Assembly: GCA_019009955.1 (NCBI GenBank) | Contig: CM032233.1 | Span: 122,886,501-122,950,500, forward strand | Direction: 5' to 3' | DNA from: Riptortus pedestris | Lineage: Eukaryota > Arthropoda > Insecta > Hemiptera > Alydidae | Length of the DNA: 64,000 nt | In this document: positions 1-12,002 of the stretch, in pieces | Position numbering within the stretch: position 1 is the first letter of the stretch | Layout of the letters: every line of letters starts with the position of its first letter | Position numbers and translations under genes: made by a program | Notes under the pieces: generated by a model | Told to the model about the DNA's origin: nothing | What the model saw: only the letters and a program-made list of their open reading frames with translations | The model's database searches: none

Positions 1-149
1 TTGCCATAAAATTTGAAGAATATATAAATAATATTGGGTCCAGAATGAGAAGAATTAAAATTTATAAATTATAAGATTTTTTGGTGTGGCCAATAACCAG
101 ATATTTTAAATATTACATTATAGATCTGAATATATATATACTACACTAA

Positions 150-373
150 TTTGCAACAATATAGGTTGTATATAATTTTTCGAGTCGATTTACTATATCC
201 GAGATATTTCCATTTTTTTTAAATTCTCCGCTCTCACTGGTACAATTTCTGTCATCAACGAACTTGATCTTTCTTTTATTTCATAAAACGTTTCATAGAA
301 CGTTTATTCATAAAATGATTAAATATCGAGTTTGGTAACGATCAAACAAAAATTTCGACCAAGAGCGTTAATA

Positions 374-430
<57 letters not shown>

Positions 431-546
431 CATTTTGAAACTATCTCATTTACTAAGTTGGCATTCTGTAGGTAGGATCGATGGACATTTGAGGAAATTT
501 ATTGAAAATCGCGTCATGAATGCAACCTCATTAGCTGATTTCCCTT

Positions 547-550
<4 letters not shown>
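150..550 (+). mobile_element. HINE-W, 3' two-thirds, truncated tip
   Basis: The body motif with 'gagttgg'-type spacing (aaatatcgagtttggtaacg), an (AT)n run at about 377-427 and the 3' module (gtaggatcgatggacattt, then cctcattagctgatttccctt) follow in normal order. The terminal palindrome breaks off after 'aaggga', where a second (AT)n begins. The 5' end is not recognisable. Confidence 0.75.

Positions 551-601
<51 letters not shown>
551..601. repeat. (AT)n microsatellite
   Basis: About 50 bp of alternating AT abut the broken palindrome of the preceding HINE-W. This may mark slippage, or the (AT)n of another deleted copy. Confidence 0.9.
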
Positions 602-604
<3 letters not shown>

Positions 605-1182
605 CTGATATTTAAATGTTTATATAAAACTAAAGAACGAGTTCGTAATGCCTGTAATCCCCAGGAGGGAGGAGGGAGGGCGTTCGAGGGTAAAATAAAT
701 ATCTCTATGCATCAGATTATGTTCGATATTTTTCGATAATTAAAATATGGAACATTTTTAAACCCCAAATAGGACAATAGCTGTATAAGGAATAGACTTC
801 GAGTACTGAGGGATAATTAATTAGTTAAACTCGGCGAAAAGTAAGAATCAGCGCATATATGATTCGTATTTGGTGCTACTTGAGCCCGCGTTTTATCCAC
901 TGATCTAGCTACTAATACATTCCCAGTTGAGATATTAACGAGACATGTTCACGTAGAACCACAGTGTTTCGATTATTACAAGCTAGGTGGGCAACAGTCA
1001 TGTTTAGAGTTCTAGAATATTATAAAATTTCTTGAAAAAAAATGCTAATCTAATATTTGTTTATGTCTGACACACTCCACCGCATGAGTAATAGGTTCCA
1101 AAGGTATGTATGTTGCAATAGAATAAATCAGTCATATTCTAGATCTCATTTCAACCACAGAAAATTAAAGTGTTACTATTTT
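602..1182. other. no gene seen
   Basis: AT-rich unique-looking sequence. No coding similarity or repeat was recognised. Confidence 0.5.
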
Positions 1183-1310
1183 TAGTGGATTTCCCTTAAG
1201 GGAAATCAGCTATTGAGGTCGTACTCATTTCGCGATTCTTGAAAATTTCTTCGAATGTTCATCGACCCTACCCAGGAGATGACGAAAATGAGCTTGGATC
1301 AGGATATCGG
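1183..1310 (-). mobile_element. HINE-W 3' module fragment
   Basis: It starts with the terminal palindrome (tttcccttaagggaaa) and reads the 3' module in reverse as far as 'gatgacgaaaatgag'. The (AT)n and the 5' half are missing. A short ORF here is a chance reading of the module. Confidence 0.75.
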
Positions 1311-1666
1311 AGTCGAAGTTCAACGAACTGTGTCGTGTGTTTTTCCACTTCATTTCAAGATTTGACTAATGTAGGAAGGCCGCGAAAACATTTTGACGAG
1401 GCATCATTTAGAAGAAAAAATGTATAGGACCTTTTTCAATCAACATGTTGCCGGGAAAAGGAACGTTGCTAAAGCACTTATATATTTAAATGAATGAATG
1501 CCCGGTATCTGCCAATTCTTCCAATTGTAGGAATTCAAGTTCCTTGGAGAATGCTTGGCAATTAAGTGGAAATGAATCATTAGCCTATTATTGATCGTAC
1601 AAATCGCTGGAAATGGATGTTCAGCTTATCAAAAAATTTGATATAATATTGAGAGCGTTATCTACT
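1311..1666. other. no gene seen
   Basis: Sequence between two HINE-W copies, without recognisable features. Confidence 0.5.
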
Positions 1667-2095
1667 AATAAAAGTCCGTCACCGGCAGGGGCTGCGTAAA
1701 CTAAGCAGATTTCCCACGTGATGTTTTACAATAGAGAAATTTCACGAGAGCCGAACAGTTAAGGAACGGCCGAACTAGCTTTTGGCGGGAAAGTCACTCG
1801 TCCGTTAGCTGCCCAGATTAAATAAAAATGCAAATATCTCGGTTAATATTCAAGATAGAGAATAAATGTATATAACAATATTTGTAGTAAATAAGACTGG
1901 TTCTGTACAAATTTTCGATACGACGTATTGTAACGGAGATATTTTGAATTTTCGAAAATCCTCCCCTCTAAACCCCCCCTTTCACTGATCCGATTTCAGC
2001 CGTTAACGAGCTTGATCTTTCTTTTTACATAAAACGACTAAATATCGAGTTTGGTAACGATCAAACAAAAATTGCGACCGCTAGAGCGGTAACAG

Positions 2096-2139
<44 letters not shown>

Positions 2140-2244
2140 CATACCTCTCGATGGAGACCGTCGTCACTGGCTGATGGTTGAGTACCGCTGGCAAGCGCTT
2201 TCGATGCGATGGCATCATCTTCAAGCCTGTTGATAGTTGTACTC

Positions 2245-2314
<70 letters not shown>

Positions 2315-2433
2315 TTTTGAACCTCATTTTCGTCATCTACTAGGTAGGATCGATGGACATTTGAAGAAAAATTTCAAAAATTCCGTCATGAGTACAACCT
2401 CAATAGCTGATTTCCCTGAAGGAAAATCTGCTA
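1667..2433 (+). mobile_element. HINE-W, near full length
   Basis: The 5' tip (aaaagtccgtcac), 5' hairpin, subterminal repeat AGCAGATTTCCC plus CACGTG, body, (AT)n, 3' module and end (ctgctaa) are all present. The (AT)n is split by about 110 bp of unrelated sequence (2136-2246), giving two AT runs (2100-2133 and 2247-2312). The 3' palindrome is imperfect (tttccctgaaggaaaa). Confidence 0.85.
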
Positions 2434-2439
2434 ATAATA

Positions 2440-3022
2440 CAGGGTCATTAAAAAAGAATGAACTGATTTCAAAGCTTTATGATGCTTTACATCAGCATCG
2501 CGGCAGAACACGTTGCATGCCATTACAAAGAGCCTAGTTGTAAGTTTCGAATGGTTGCCGGTAGTGTGCTCTATCGATACTTCTCTGTCGTAATCCCTAC
2601 TCACATCAGTTCCCGCGCAATGGCTATACATGTACAAAAATCGTTCTGTGCTATTGAGCTCGCGGAAACCAATTCTGTTGTCACAGTGCAACGTGCTTTC
2701 CGTAGGAGATTCAACGTGCAGTACAGGCCCTCAAGGAAAATGCTTATGTTCTGCCACTACCCATTACACTGGATGACCTTAGAGAGCGGATAACAGGTGT
2801 GATTAACTCAGTGGATCGTGATATGCTGCAACGCGTTTGGCAGGAGTTCTCCTATCGCATTGATGTGGTCCGTGCTGCAGGTGGTGGTCATATTGAACAT
2901 TTGTGAGAGGTAACAAAACTTCAACACCGGTTAAATACATGTGTCTTTATTGCAATCTTGTGTTACTGTCTGTTAATAGGATATAGCTTAACGAAATCGG
3001 TTGATTCTTTTTGAAAGACCCG
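2440..3022 (+). mobile_element. Internally deleted mariner-type element
   Basis: Imperfect terminal inverted repeats can be aligned. The left end starts cagggtcattaaaaaagaat. The right end read in reverse starts cgggtctttcaaaaagaat. TA lies outside both ends (2438-2439 and 3023-3024), as expected for the Tc1/mariner superfamily. The element lies 6 bp from a HINE-W 3' end. It is about 580 bp, far below the usual 1.2-1.6 kb or more, and carries a transposase with its centre deleted. Confidence 0.75.
2620..2906 (+). pseudogene. DUF4817/mariner-type transposase, centre deleted
   Basis: The frame from 2620 gives an N-terminal helix-turn-helix typical of this insect transposase group (ELAETNSVVTVQRAFRRRFN). 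After a frame change comes the C-terminal end (ITLDDLRERITGVINSVDRD, then MLQRVWQEF, and GGGHIEHL before the stop at 2904-2906). In intact relatives these ends are separated by the DDE catalytic core of about 250 residues, so all catalytic acids are gone. It is a non-autonomous remnant inside the element at 2440-3022. The family assignment rests on recognising both conserved ends. Confidence 0.8.
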
Positions 3023-4280
3023 TATATGTGTTTATTTAGTATTTACCACGTAAATTGTTTTTCGCATTAAATAAAGATAAGCTTTTATTTTTTTTTTAAA
3101 TTTTGCTACTTAGTATCCTATCAATCGTCTTTGGTTCAATTTGAAATTAATTAAAACATTTTTTAAAATTATATTATTTAATTACTAGCGACAGATGAAA
3201 AATACCGAAATATTATCAACCCCTCTTGAATCGAATGAATGTGAGTAACTTTGATTCGGTATTTTCATCCCTTTTGTTTCTAGGCTTTCGTCTTGTATAC
3301 TTGGAATATACTATATTAATTTGTATATGCTGGTTTATTTTCGTTTGACATTGTAGACTCTAGGGTTCTTAAGCCGCCCCGAGCGAAACTATAGGTATGT
3401 GAGATCAGAGTTTTACGTGGTGAGTGATCTACTAGACGTCCCCAACCCCCGTTAACCCTCGGTCGGGCGCGTCAAGAATATTCCGCCATCGGGCGCGTGT
3501 ATCTCACAGATCACCCTCAACCGTTTTTACGGAAATAAAGTTTTTTAATATATATTTTGCACTAAAATGTTCAGCGTGTGATTAGAAACCATAAAAGAGG
3601 AAGTATTTGTTTGAAAGAAGTAAAGAATTTTTAAAATTGACAAGTATTATAATATAAAGAAACGGTGGACGATAATTTTTAAAATATAATTAAAAAACAC
3701 AAATATCAAAAGGAATTGTTTAAACGCACATGCCTTAATTATACATATTTCATTTCAATTTGTGAACAATATAAAAAAATTATCTAAATATAACTTCAAT
3801 CAAAAATAAGTAGCACAAAATCACTTTTAGATAAGACTTATTGAAAATCATCAACAAATTTTAAAAATACCAGTTTAATTGTTATTTCTTTTGCAGAGCT
3901 GCAGTACAATTAGGACAAAGCATGGAACTATGTTGTTAACAAATTTTGTTTTTGCAATAAGCTAGACAGCTTCATTACCTCTCTCACAAGGCCCTCGACC
4001 ATTCCTTACATAATGAATTAAATACTGGTCCTTGAATTTAATCTCAATGATTATTTCTTCGATTCAGAAACAAAAGAATAAGTAGTATTGAAAATTCGAA
4101 AATGTCCGAAATATATTATATGTTGGGTCAAAAAATCGTATAGATACAAACTTATTGGGCATTTAATTATCTACAAATGCTGTTATATACTATTTTCTCT
4201 ATCATGAATATTAACCGAGATATCTGAATTTGTTAGTTGTCAGCCTTCAGTAAGGCCCCTCCCCTCCTACTCATGTCACA
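3023..4280. other. no gene seen; GC-rich patch inside
   Basis: Mostly AT-rich unique sequence. At about 3365-3535 base composition shifts to GC-rich, with 'tcgggcgcgt' twice within 35 bp and an aataaa at about 3532. This could be the end of an unidentified element. No protein similarity was recognised. Confidence 0.4.
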
Positions 4281-4345
4281 TTAACAAGAAGCTATTATTA
4301 TCATGAGCTCAAGTAGAAGATGACGAAAATGAGGTCCTTTCAAAA

Positions 4346-4378
<33 letters not shown>
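4281..4378 (-). mobile_element. HINE-W fragment (3' module edge plus AT run)
   Basis: 'agatgacgaaaatgaggtcctttcaaaa' followed by (AT)n matches the junction of the 3' module and the microsatellite in reverse. Both ends are missing. Confidence 0.6.
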
Positions 4379-4381
<3 letters not shown>

Positions 4382-4384
<3 letters not shown>

Positions 4385-4735
4385 GAGTTTCCCAAGTTCC
4401 CGTGCCACCCCCCTTAAAATCTACAATTATTTTAATACAAGGCAGAAACTTGGAATGCCATAATTGTGACCCCTGAAGAGTCCTTTCAGTCCGCATTCAA
4501 CCTCTTAACCTCCAGTACTTCTCCAGCGACTAAAACTTTGGAATGCCCTACATTTTATGGCGGATTCTTATAGAAAATCGAATTCTTAAACGAGTTTATA
4601 TCCGTGAATCTTTTGATTTGACGCATCCTTTAGCGTTAAATGCACAAATCTTTATTTCAGAAACGGGACATTTTATTGAAAAATGCTGAGACATAAACGT
4701 TTTAGTCAACAAAATTATCTTTGAAACACGTCTAC
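4382..4735 (+). repeat. Dispersed repeat, copy A
   Basis: This stretch is homologous, in inverted orientation, to 42450-42832. Shared pieces include the C-rich start (gtgccaccccccttaaaat), 'acttggaatgcc', 'cgggacattttattgaaaaatgc' and 'caaaattatctttgaaac'. No coding potential was recognised. It abuts a HINE-W (AT)n, so it may have inserted there. The class is unknown. Confidence 0.65.
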
Positions 4736-5182
4736 GGGGACAGGAATGAATTCTGAAAAAAAGTATTTAACGATTAAACGAAATAACGCAAAAGTATTCT
4801 TCAATGAGTCCAAATAATGTTTGTTTCAAAAACGTTCTTAGAATTAATGTATTTTAAACTAATTGCGTAGTAGTTATTTGTAAAAGGAATTCATAGTTCC
4901 ATGTAAAGAACACAGAAACCTATTTTTACTTTGTGGCACAATGCAGCTGGTATTTACAAGTGTTCGATAATGCGTACTTCCTCATTTATGAACTCCAAAA
5001 GACGGTATCTGGAATTTTTATCTCCCCCACCTGCACAGGTTTCATGTAAAAAAAAGTTGTGCGGTATCTTCCAGGTAAGAACCATCGGCTCACATTTTTT
5101 TTGATAAAACATTAAATGGTACCCTCTTCAATCTCTTCCTAAATGAAGAATTTCTAAATTAAATAGTAGACATACAACCCTG
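4736..5182. other. no gene seen
   Basis: AT-rich sequence without recognisable features. Confidence 0.5.
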
Positions 5183-5510
5183 ATGGAAAGAAATGAAATT
5201 TGGCTCCAGCTTGTCCGATATCCTTCCCAATTCTCGGTCAACAATAAGAGAAATCTTTCCCCAAGGATCTGTCGCAGCTTGCACATTGAGGGGCCAACCA
5301 GCTTACCCGATTTGACAGTAATGGATTATTTTCTATTGGGGAAGGTCAAAGGCATCGTCTATCAGAACAGGTTGCAGAATATTGAAGACATAAAATGTGA
5401 AAAGTCAGATTGGTGATAAATTCAATTTCAGTAGCAGAAATACACATTGCCAAAAGGGATTTCAGATACTGTCTTTTGAAGTGCATAAATGAGGAAGGAC
5501 GCATTCTCGG
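5183..5510 (+). pseudogene. Mariner-type transposase C-terminal fragment
   Basis: The frame contains LPDLTVMDYFLLGKVKGIVY and QNIEDIK, which match the 'SPDLTPxDFFLWGxxK' block around the third catalytic D of DUF4817-type and mariner transposases. The block for the first two catalytic residues is absent. A stop follows near 5416, and degraded similarity may continue to about 5510. No terminal repeats were found. It is an inactive remnant. Confidence 0.65.
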
Positions 5511-5514
5511 ATAT

Positions 5515-5690
5515 TTGTAACTTTATATCATACTCGAAATTTAAACGATTCAATCAACACTAAAGATCGTATTTGTTATTGGCTGAAATCGGACACAATT
5601 GTTGTAGGTTGCATTTTTGTCGTAGCTCAAATATTAAGTGAGTTATTCGTATTTTCTTGTTTTCAGTCTTTATTAAACCCTTTTTCTACT
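5515..5690 (-). mobile_element. HINE-W body fragment
   Basis: 'ttggctgaaatcggac', 'attaagtgagttattcgtat' and 'ttttcagtctttattaaaccc' are successive body motifs of the longer HINE-W variant in reverse. Confidence 0.55.
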
Positions 5691-5699
5691 AATCAAAGG

Positions 5700-6055
5700 A
5701 TCTAATTCCCTTAAGATTCAGAAAATTCCACAGCAGGCTATCCAATCATCCTAATCCAGAAGTCCTAGCCCTTTCCAGTACCACTCATCCATATTCCCCA
5801 CCACGGCGCCTCAAGAGACAATGGCCCAGAGATCGCCTATAAGTGTAAAGTGAGTGATAGCAGTGGCTTATTTCTTCTCAAGTGTCATTCCTCCTTAGCT
5901 CTTGACTTCCTTGCCAGGCAGGGAGAGGATGTTCCTCTCATTGTGGTGAAGGGGTGTAGCTACTGTCAAGAATGATGGAGGAACTATTGTATTGTACATA
6001 TCGCACATTACCAAATGCATTTAAATGCAGAATGTAATATTATCAATAAAATAAA
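5700..6055 (+). pseudogene. LINE (jockey/R1-like) ORF2 C-terminal end and 3' UTR
   Basis: One frame reads RFRKFHSRLSNHPNPEVLAL, then RRLKRQWPRDRL before a stop at about 5840. The HPNP and RRLKRxWxRDL pattern is typical of the extreme C-terminus of jockey/R1-type ORF2 proteins. About 200 bp of apparent 3' UTR follow, ending in an A-rich AATAAAATAAAA tail near 6055. A 5'-truncated insertion is the simplest explanation. The reverse transcriptase domain is absent. Confidence 0.6.
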
Positions 6056-6089
6056 ATCTAATCATTGAAACTTTTTTTCTACTAAACAG

Positions 6090-6690
6090 TTTTTTACATA
6101 GAAATAGAGAGAAAGTGCGGTGAGGTCACTAGAGTAATACTTTATAATATTTTTTTCCATTTTCACCTCCAGTAATTTCCGGGATATTTTTTTAGTTGTC
6201 AGCCTCTAGTAAAGGCCCACCCTTAATCATTTTATATTAACAATAAGCTGTTTTATTATGTGCTACATTATTCTATGCTTTACTTTCAAATACTGATTTA
6301 ATGAGTCCTTTATTATACGAGATTTATGTAGTTATGTAGTTTTATGTATGTTTATGTAGTTTTGTGCAGTCGTCTTCAATTAAAAATGTACGTTCTCTGC
6401 TCGAAAATGTTTATTTGATCTATATGATACTCGGTATCTAAAATATAACATATTTGCTATTGGCTGAAATCGGACCCAATTGTTGTTCTTTGCATTTTTT
6501 CTTAAATGAATATTAATCGAGTTATTCATATTTTCTTATTTTCCGTCTTCAATGGACCCTCTTTTCCACTCATCGCGTTTTTTTTTTATAGAAATAGACC
6601 AAAAGTGTGATGAGATGAGATTACTAGCGCAACACCAGCATGTGGGAAATCTGCATAGTTTAAACAGTCCCTGCGTGATTTTATTTCCTT
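6090..6690 (-). mobile_element. HINE-W, 5' half of a long variant
   Basis: Body motifs run in reverse (caataagctg, ttggctgaaatcgg, gagttattc). The copy ends with the 5' tip motif 'gtgggaaatctgcatagttt...cagtccctgcgtga' at about 6640-6690. The 3' module and (AT)n are missing. It is diverged. Confidence 0.6.
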
Positions 6691-7240
6691 TTTCAGCTCC
6701 CAATAATAATTCCTAATAGAACTTCCTGTTTAAATTCAACCATTGTATGCGTAGGTTTGTTATGGTTCATATATGTGTTATTCCCATCGACTTAGCTTAC
6801 TTGAGGGACTTTTTAAAGTTGAGATTGGCGGGGGATTGCTTAGCTTTGATCTGTTCCTTTTAAAAAGTTAGATTGAAAAGGGCATAGATTGCTATATGTG
6901 TGTTGGGATTTAGGGAGAGTTGGGGGGTGGGATTTACTCTCCCATTTACAGACCGGCGTGGGTTGGGGGGGGGGGGTAGTCCTAAGCTCACCATTCCCTC
7001 CCTACCCGGCCAACTTCCTTTATTCCCATCTTATTCCATGCCGGCTCCTTATGGAGAAGCTCTTTTCACACACCTCCCCCTGCTCTCCAGACCAACCCCT
7101 CTATCGATTCCATACCATCCCCTATCCTACCCTTCTTTCTTCTTCTTTTTACCGTCAAAATTTCTTCTTTGACTGCTCAAACGTTTTGTTAAAAAAAAAG
7201 CACAGATTTATCCCAAGAAGTGTTATTTTAGCACATTTTC
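6691..7240. other. no gene seen
   Basis: It includes G-runs near 6915-6985 and C/T-rich stretches to 7160. Open frames of up to 138 codons overlap these runs and run into a HINE-W end, with no recognisable protein. Confidence 0.5.
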
Positions 7241-7242
7241 AC

Positions 7243-8125
7243 AAAATGTCCGTCTCGCAAAAACTAAGCAGATTTCCCACGCGATGGAAATCAACATACT
7301 GGTAACGCCTCCACGAATATTAAGTGAATAAATACAAACGCTAATGAGAAATGATTCAGTCAACTTACTTTTTAATAATTTCCACAAAGGAAAGCGTCTG
7401 AATTGTCAACTTCTCAGATCGAACTGAATAGAAAGATAGAAATGTTCTACACCCGAAAGAAAAAGAGACAATTACTGAAATATATCTGAATATAATATAT
7501 TAATTTTATTGAAAGCTGTTTACTGCTATTTGCTGTAATTTGCAATGAATCAGAATAATTTTATCTCATTCACTCAAATTTTAGTAATCCAAGAACAAAA
7601 GAAAGGGGGGAGGTGTCAAGAGAACGTATTTGCATACATCTCACAAAATAAAAGTTCAATGAAAACAATATTTGGTATTTAACCTTGGAATTAAGTGGTT
7701 CATGATATAAGAGCTTATCATTAATATGATATGAGTAGGAGTGGGGGTTTACTGAAAGCTGAAAACTATAAAATCCAAATATCTCGGTTAATATTCTTGA
7801 TACAGAAAATAAGTACAGAACAACAATTATAGACCATTCAATTTTCAATAAGTTTTGGTTCCATACAATTTTTCGCTCCGACGAATAGTACGGAGACACG
7901 TCGAATTTTCGAAATTACCCTCCCTAAACACCTCTTCAACTGGTCCTATTTTAGCGTGATTTATATTTTCAAATAAACACACATTAAATTTCAAGTTTGG
8001 TAACGATTAATCAAAAATTGGGGCTGCTAGAGTGCTAACAGGCTGAAGCTGGGGCTGAGCGCTGGGACTTCCCATGACTGGGGAACTGAAGAGTGTTGGG
8101 TATTGATAACCGCTAAGTTTTTTGC

Positions 8126-8190
<65 letters not shown>

Positions 8191-8293
8191 TATTTTGAAA
8201 CGACTTAGTTTACGGTATCTCCTAGGTAGGATCGATGGACATTTGAGGAAATATATCAATAATCGCGTCACGAGTACAACCTCAATAACTTAT
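7243..8293 (+). mobile_element. HINE-W, long variant
   Basis: The 5' end (gtccgtctcgc...aagcagatttcccacgcg) is followed by a body holding two related internal modules, (AT)n at about 8130-8187 and a 3' module stopping at 'caataact' before the palindrome. A 90-bp insert without homology (8041-8129) precedes the AT run. Confidence 0.75.
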
Positions 8294-8462
8294 TTGCGTT
8301 TTTCTCAAACTTCGAAGTATCTCCGTTATTACACATTGGGTCAAAAACGTGTATAGAAGCAATTTTATTGCAAATTTAATGTTCTACAAATGTTGTTACA
8401 TATGTTTTTTCAATTATCTTGATTATTTAAACTTGCATTTTTTCTTAGACTCGCGGATTTTA

Positions 8463-8529
8463 GGCAGATTTCCCTGAAGGGAAATCAGCTATTGAAGTCT
8501 CATTTCGAAAAATGTTTTCAAATTAACTC

Positions 8530-8599
<70 letters not shown>

Positions 8600-8965
8600 T
8601 AATCGTTACCAAAATCGATATTTAGTTGCTTTATGTAAAAAGAAAGATTAAGTTCGTTATTGGCTGAATTCGGACAAGTGGGAGGGGGGGTTTAGGAAAG
8701 CGAATTTCGAAATATCTCCGTTATTATGAGTAGGATCAACAAATTGTATAGAATCAATTTTACTGAAAATATAATATTCTATAAATGTTGTAATGCACGT
8801 TTTTTCACTATCTTGATTATTAACCGGTATATTTGTATTTTTTAGCAGATTTCCCCTAAGGGAAATCAGCTATTGTGGTTGTACTCATGACGGAATTTTC
8901 GAAAGTTTTCTTCAAATGTCCATCGATCCTACCTAGTAGATGACGAAAATGAGGTCCTTTCAAAA

Positions 8966-9023
<58 letters not shown>

Positions 9024-9665
9024 CTGTTACCACTCTAGTGGTCGCAATTTTTGTTTGATCGTAGCCAAACTCGATTTTTAGTCGTTTTATGTAAAAAGAA
9101 AGATCAAGTTCGTTAACGGCTGAAATCTGACCAGTGGGAGGGGGGGTTTACAGGGGAGGATTTTCGAAAATTCGAAATATCTCCGTTACTATACGTCGGA
9201 TCGAAAAATTGTACAGAATCAATCTTATTGCAAATAAAATTTACTATAAATAGTGTTACATGTATACTCTATCTTGAATATTAACCGAGATATTTGCATT
9301 TTTATTAAATCTGGCCGGCTAACGGACGAGAGTGACTTTCCCGCCAAAAGCTAGTTCGACCGTTTCCTGACTGCTCGGCTCTCGTGAAATTTCTCTATTG
9401 TAAAATTTAACGTGGGAAATCTGCTTAGTTAACGCAGCCCATGCGTGACGGACTTTTTTAGTTTTGCGCTTTCAGTAAACTCCCACTTCTACTCTTAACT
9501 CTTTTAACAATAAGCTGTTATATTTTGAAACACATTATTTGAAGTCTAAATACCAAATAGTTTTCTCTTTGAACGTTTACGTTTTGAGCTAAGTGTACAT
9601 TTTGAGGTAACGCACGTGGGAAATCTGCTTAGTTATTGAAGCCCCTATGTGACAGACTTTTTTTA
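8463..9665 (-). mobile_element. HINE-W, outer copy interrupted by another
   Basis: It starts with the palindrome (tttccctgaagggaaa). It has a compound (CT)n(AT)n microsatellite at 8533-8596 and the body down to 'tatatttgtatttttt'. The body resumes after the inner copy at 'agttttgcgctttcagtaaac' and ends at the 5' tip (gtgggaaatctgcttagttattgaagcccc...gtgacagac). Confidence 0.8.
8843..9459 (-). mobile_element. HINE-W, full copy nested in 8463-9665
   Basis: Palindrome tttcccctaagggaaa, 3' module, (AT)n at 8968-9020, body, and 5' end with hairpin and 'gtgacggac' are all present. It sits between T residues of the outer copy's T-run (gtattttttagttttg), in the same orientation and without a clear target-site duplication. 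Confidence 0.85.
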
Positions 9666-10285
9666 TTTGTTATCCGAGCCACATTTTTTATAATAATTGC
9701 TACCAACATAGTTCATTTCATATATCGATAAATACCACAGTAATGATGTATATTATTATCTCTCATGTAATTAACAAACTTGAAAATGGGAGGTGAAAGA
9801 GCCTCCTAAGTGGAATAGCCTAGGGCCACTTTTCATCTAAATCCGCCCCTGGTTATTAGTCCTTAGAGAAGAGAAAGTGCCCGATAGAAATGGTTCGTTT
9901 AATGCCTGTTAAAATCGTGGGAGGACGTAGCTAAAACATTTAGGCGAGAAACTAGGATCTCCTTGTTGTCTAGCCAGCAGAAAGTAGGCATTAAAGAGAA
10001 GAAAGCAAAGGCTAAGCAGTGACCGATGAATGTTGTCATGAAAATTGTCTATCGGATCGAAGGAGCCAAAGTTAGTTTTTCCAGCTAGTCAAGCCGAAGT
10101 AAGTGAATAAAGCCCCCCTCATCGCCGACTTACAACTAATTCACAGCCCTTTCTCTCCACTACACTACTTTATCTTTTCCTCCTCTCCAAAACCATCAAC
10201 ACACTAAGTCCGAAGGGGCTGCGTAAATTACACCGATTTTCCAACTGCTCGAGTGACACATTTGTAATATCATCTTACCATATAT
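9666..10285. other. no gene seen; possible hAT-like end
   Basis: At 9775-9855 the sequence ends in 'aaatccgcccctgg', which in reverse (ccaggggcggattta) resembles common hAT terminal repeats. No partner end was found. The rest is unique-looking. Confidence 0.35.
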
Positions 10286-10410
10286 TAGCAAACTTCCCTT
10301 AAGGGAAATCAGCTATTGACGTCGCATTTGATGACGCGATTTCCGAAAAATTTCTTCGAATGTCCATCGATCCTATCTAGGAGATGACGAAAATGAGGTC
10401 CGTTCAAAAC

Positions 10411-10503
<93 letters not shown>

Positions 10504-11455
10504 TAGCTCAGATACCCGGCTTCGCTCGGGAATTTATTTGAGGCTGAATGGTGATGGTATTTTTTTTGGCAAGGAATTACTTTGCACAATATTTTGACAT
10601 TTACCCGTCCCAGTATTTAGTGTAAATATCCGTTGTTTCTGTGGATGTGTTAATTATAAAATTATTTTTATATGTATGACATTACTGTCCTCCATATTGT
10701 CATATTTCCCGTTTCCTGTGCGTTATGCATAGATTTGAATTAGTAAGCACAAAATATTAACATACATTTGAATTAATTTTTCCCGGTGAGGTACCTGGTA
10801 GTTCCAAAGAATTGTTGAGCAAATTTCTCTAAATAACAAAATAAACAACTTTTGTTATGTGCATATTTGCCGAAACCCCAATACGAAACGAAATATCACT
10901 ATTTTTAATTTCAGGCCTCCTTATAACCCCCACTCCTGCCCGTCCCTTGAAATGTTAGTATGGCTTCTTATAAGGAAGACGTTAGTGCTAATACACATAC
11001 CCAGTTTGGTTTAGTTCGGTTGAGTTTTTTGTGCCAAATGAAATAGTTGACTCCCGCTTTAGTTTATAGTGTATATCTCGTTTATACTTTGTTAAAAGAC
11101 AAAAATGAATATAACAAAAGTTACTCTAAATAACAAAATAAACAACTTTTGTGATGTTTATGTTTGCAGAAAAACCAATAGGAAACGAAATATCGCTATT
11201 TTTAATTTCGGGCTTCCCTTATAACCCCTACTACTGTTCGTCTCAGAGGATATTAATATAACCTAAAGTCTAAGTTGGGTTAGTAGTAATATACATACCA
11301 AGTTTCATAAAATTCGGTTCAGCCGTTTATGCGTGAAAAGGTAACAAACAAACATACACGAAAGAAACAAAATGCAGTTATGGTGTCCATGACATGTGAA
11401 ACGAAAAGTTATCGTGAAATTTCGCGAAAAAAATCAATGTACAGACAGAGGTTAC

Positions 11456-11517
<62 letters not shown>

Positions 11518-12002
11518 CTGTTAACGCTCTAGTGGTCGCAAGTTTTGTTTAATCGTTACCAAAATGGGTATTTAATCGTTCTAAGTAAAAAAAAAAAAAA
11601 AAAAAAGATCAAGTACGTTAAATGCTAAAATCGGACCAGTGAGAGAGGAGGAATTTTGAATATTCGAAATATCTCTGTCACTATACGTCGACCAAAAAAA
11701 AAATCGCATAGAACCAATCTTATTGGAAAAGTAACGCTCGATAAATGCTGTTATATACGTTTTTGCTCTATCTTGATTATTAACCGAGATATTTCCATTT
11801 TTTAGTTTTTGGACTTCAGTAAACCCCCACTCCTACTCATGTTATATTAACAGTAAGGTGTTATATTATGGAGCAGATTATTTGAAGCCTAAATACCAAA
11901 TATTGGTCTCATTGAACTTTTACGTTTTGAGGTAAATGCAAATACGGGGTGCACGTGGGAACTCTGCTTAGTTAACGCAGCCCCTGTAGAGACGGACTTT
12001 TC
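10286..12002 (-). mobile_element. HINE-W split by an insertion in its microsatellite
   Basis: The 3' module with palindrome lies at 10286-10412, then (AC)n and (AT)n at 10413-10500. After the foreign block 10501-11460 the copy resumes with (AT)n at 11461-11512, 'tgtctgttaacgctctagtgg', the body and the 5' tip at 11960-12002. The body contains an 18-A run near 11588. Confidence 0.8.
10501..11400 (+). mobile_element. Insert of the 'TACCCGGCTTCGC' repeat family
   Basis: It begins with actagctcagatacccggctt at the AT run. It contains two related segments with 'aaataacaaaataaacaacttttg' (from about 10830 and 11130). Towards the end it has 'ttcataaaattcggttcagccg', a motif seen near the ends of several arthropod repeats. 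The first 140 bp recur in reverse at about 55985-56119. No coding capacity was seen and the class is uncertain. Confidence 0.6.

Noticed and set aside
2139..2537. Open frames with long Tyr-Ile runs here and at other AT runs (for example 11329, 38761, 45533)
   Set aside because: They are translations of HINE-W (AT)n microsatellites and not proteins.
6889..7305. 138-codon frame as a possible gene
   Set aside because: It consists of G-runs and C/T-rich low-complexity sequence and reads into a HINE-W 5' end.
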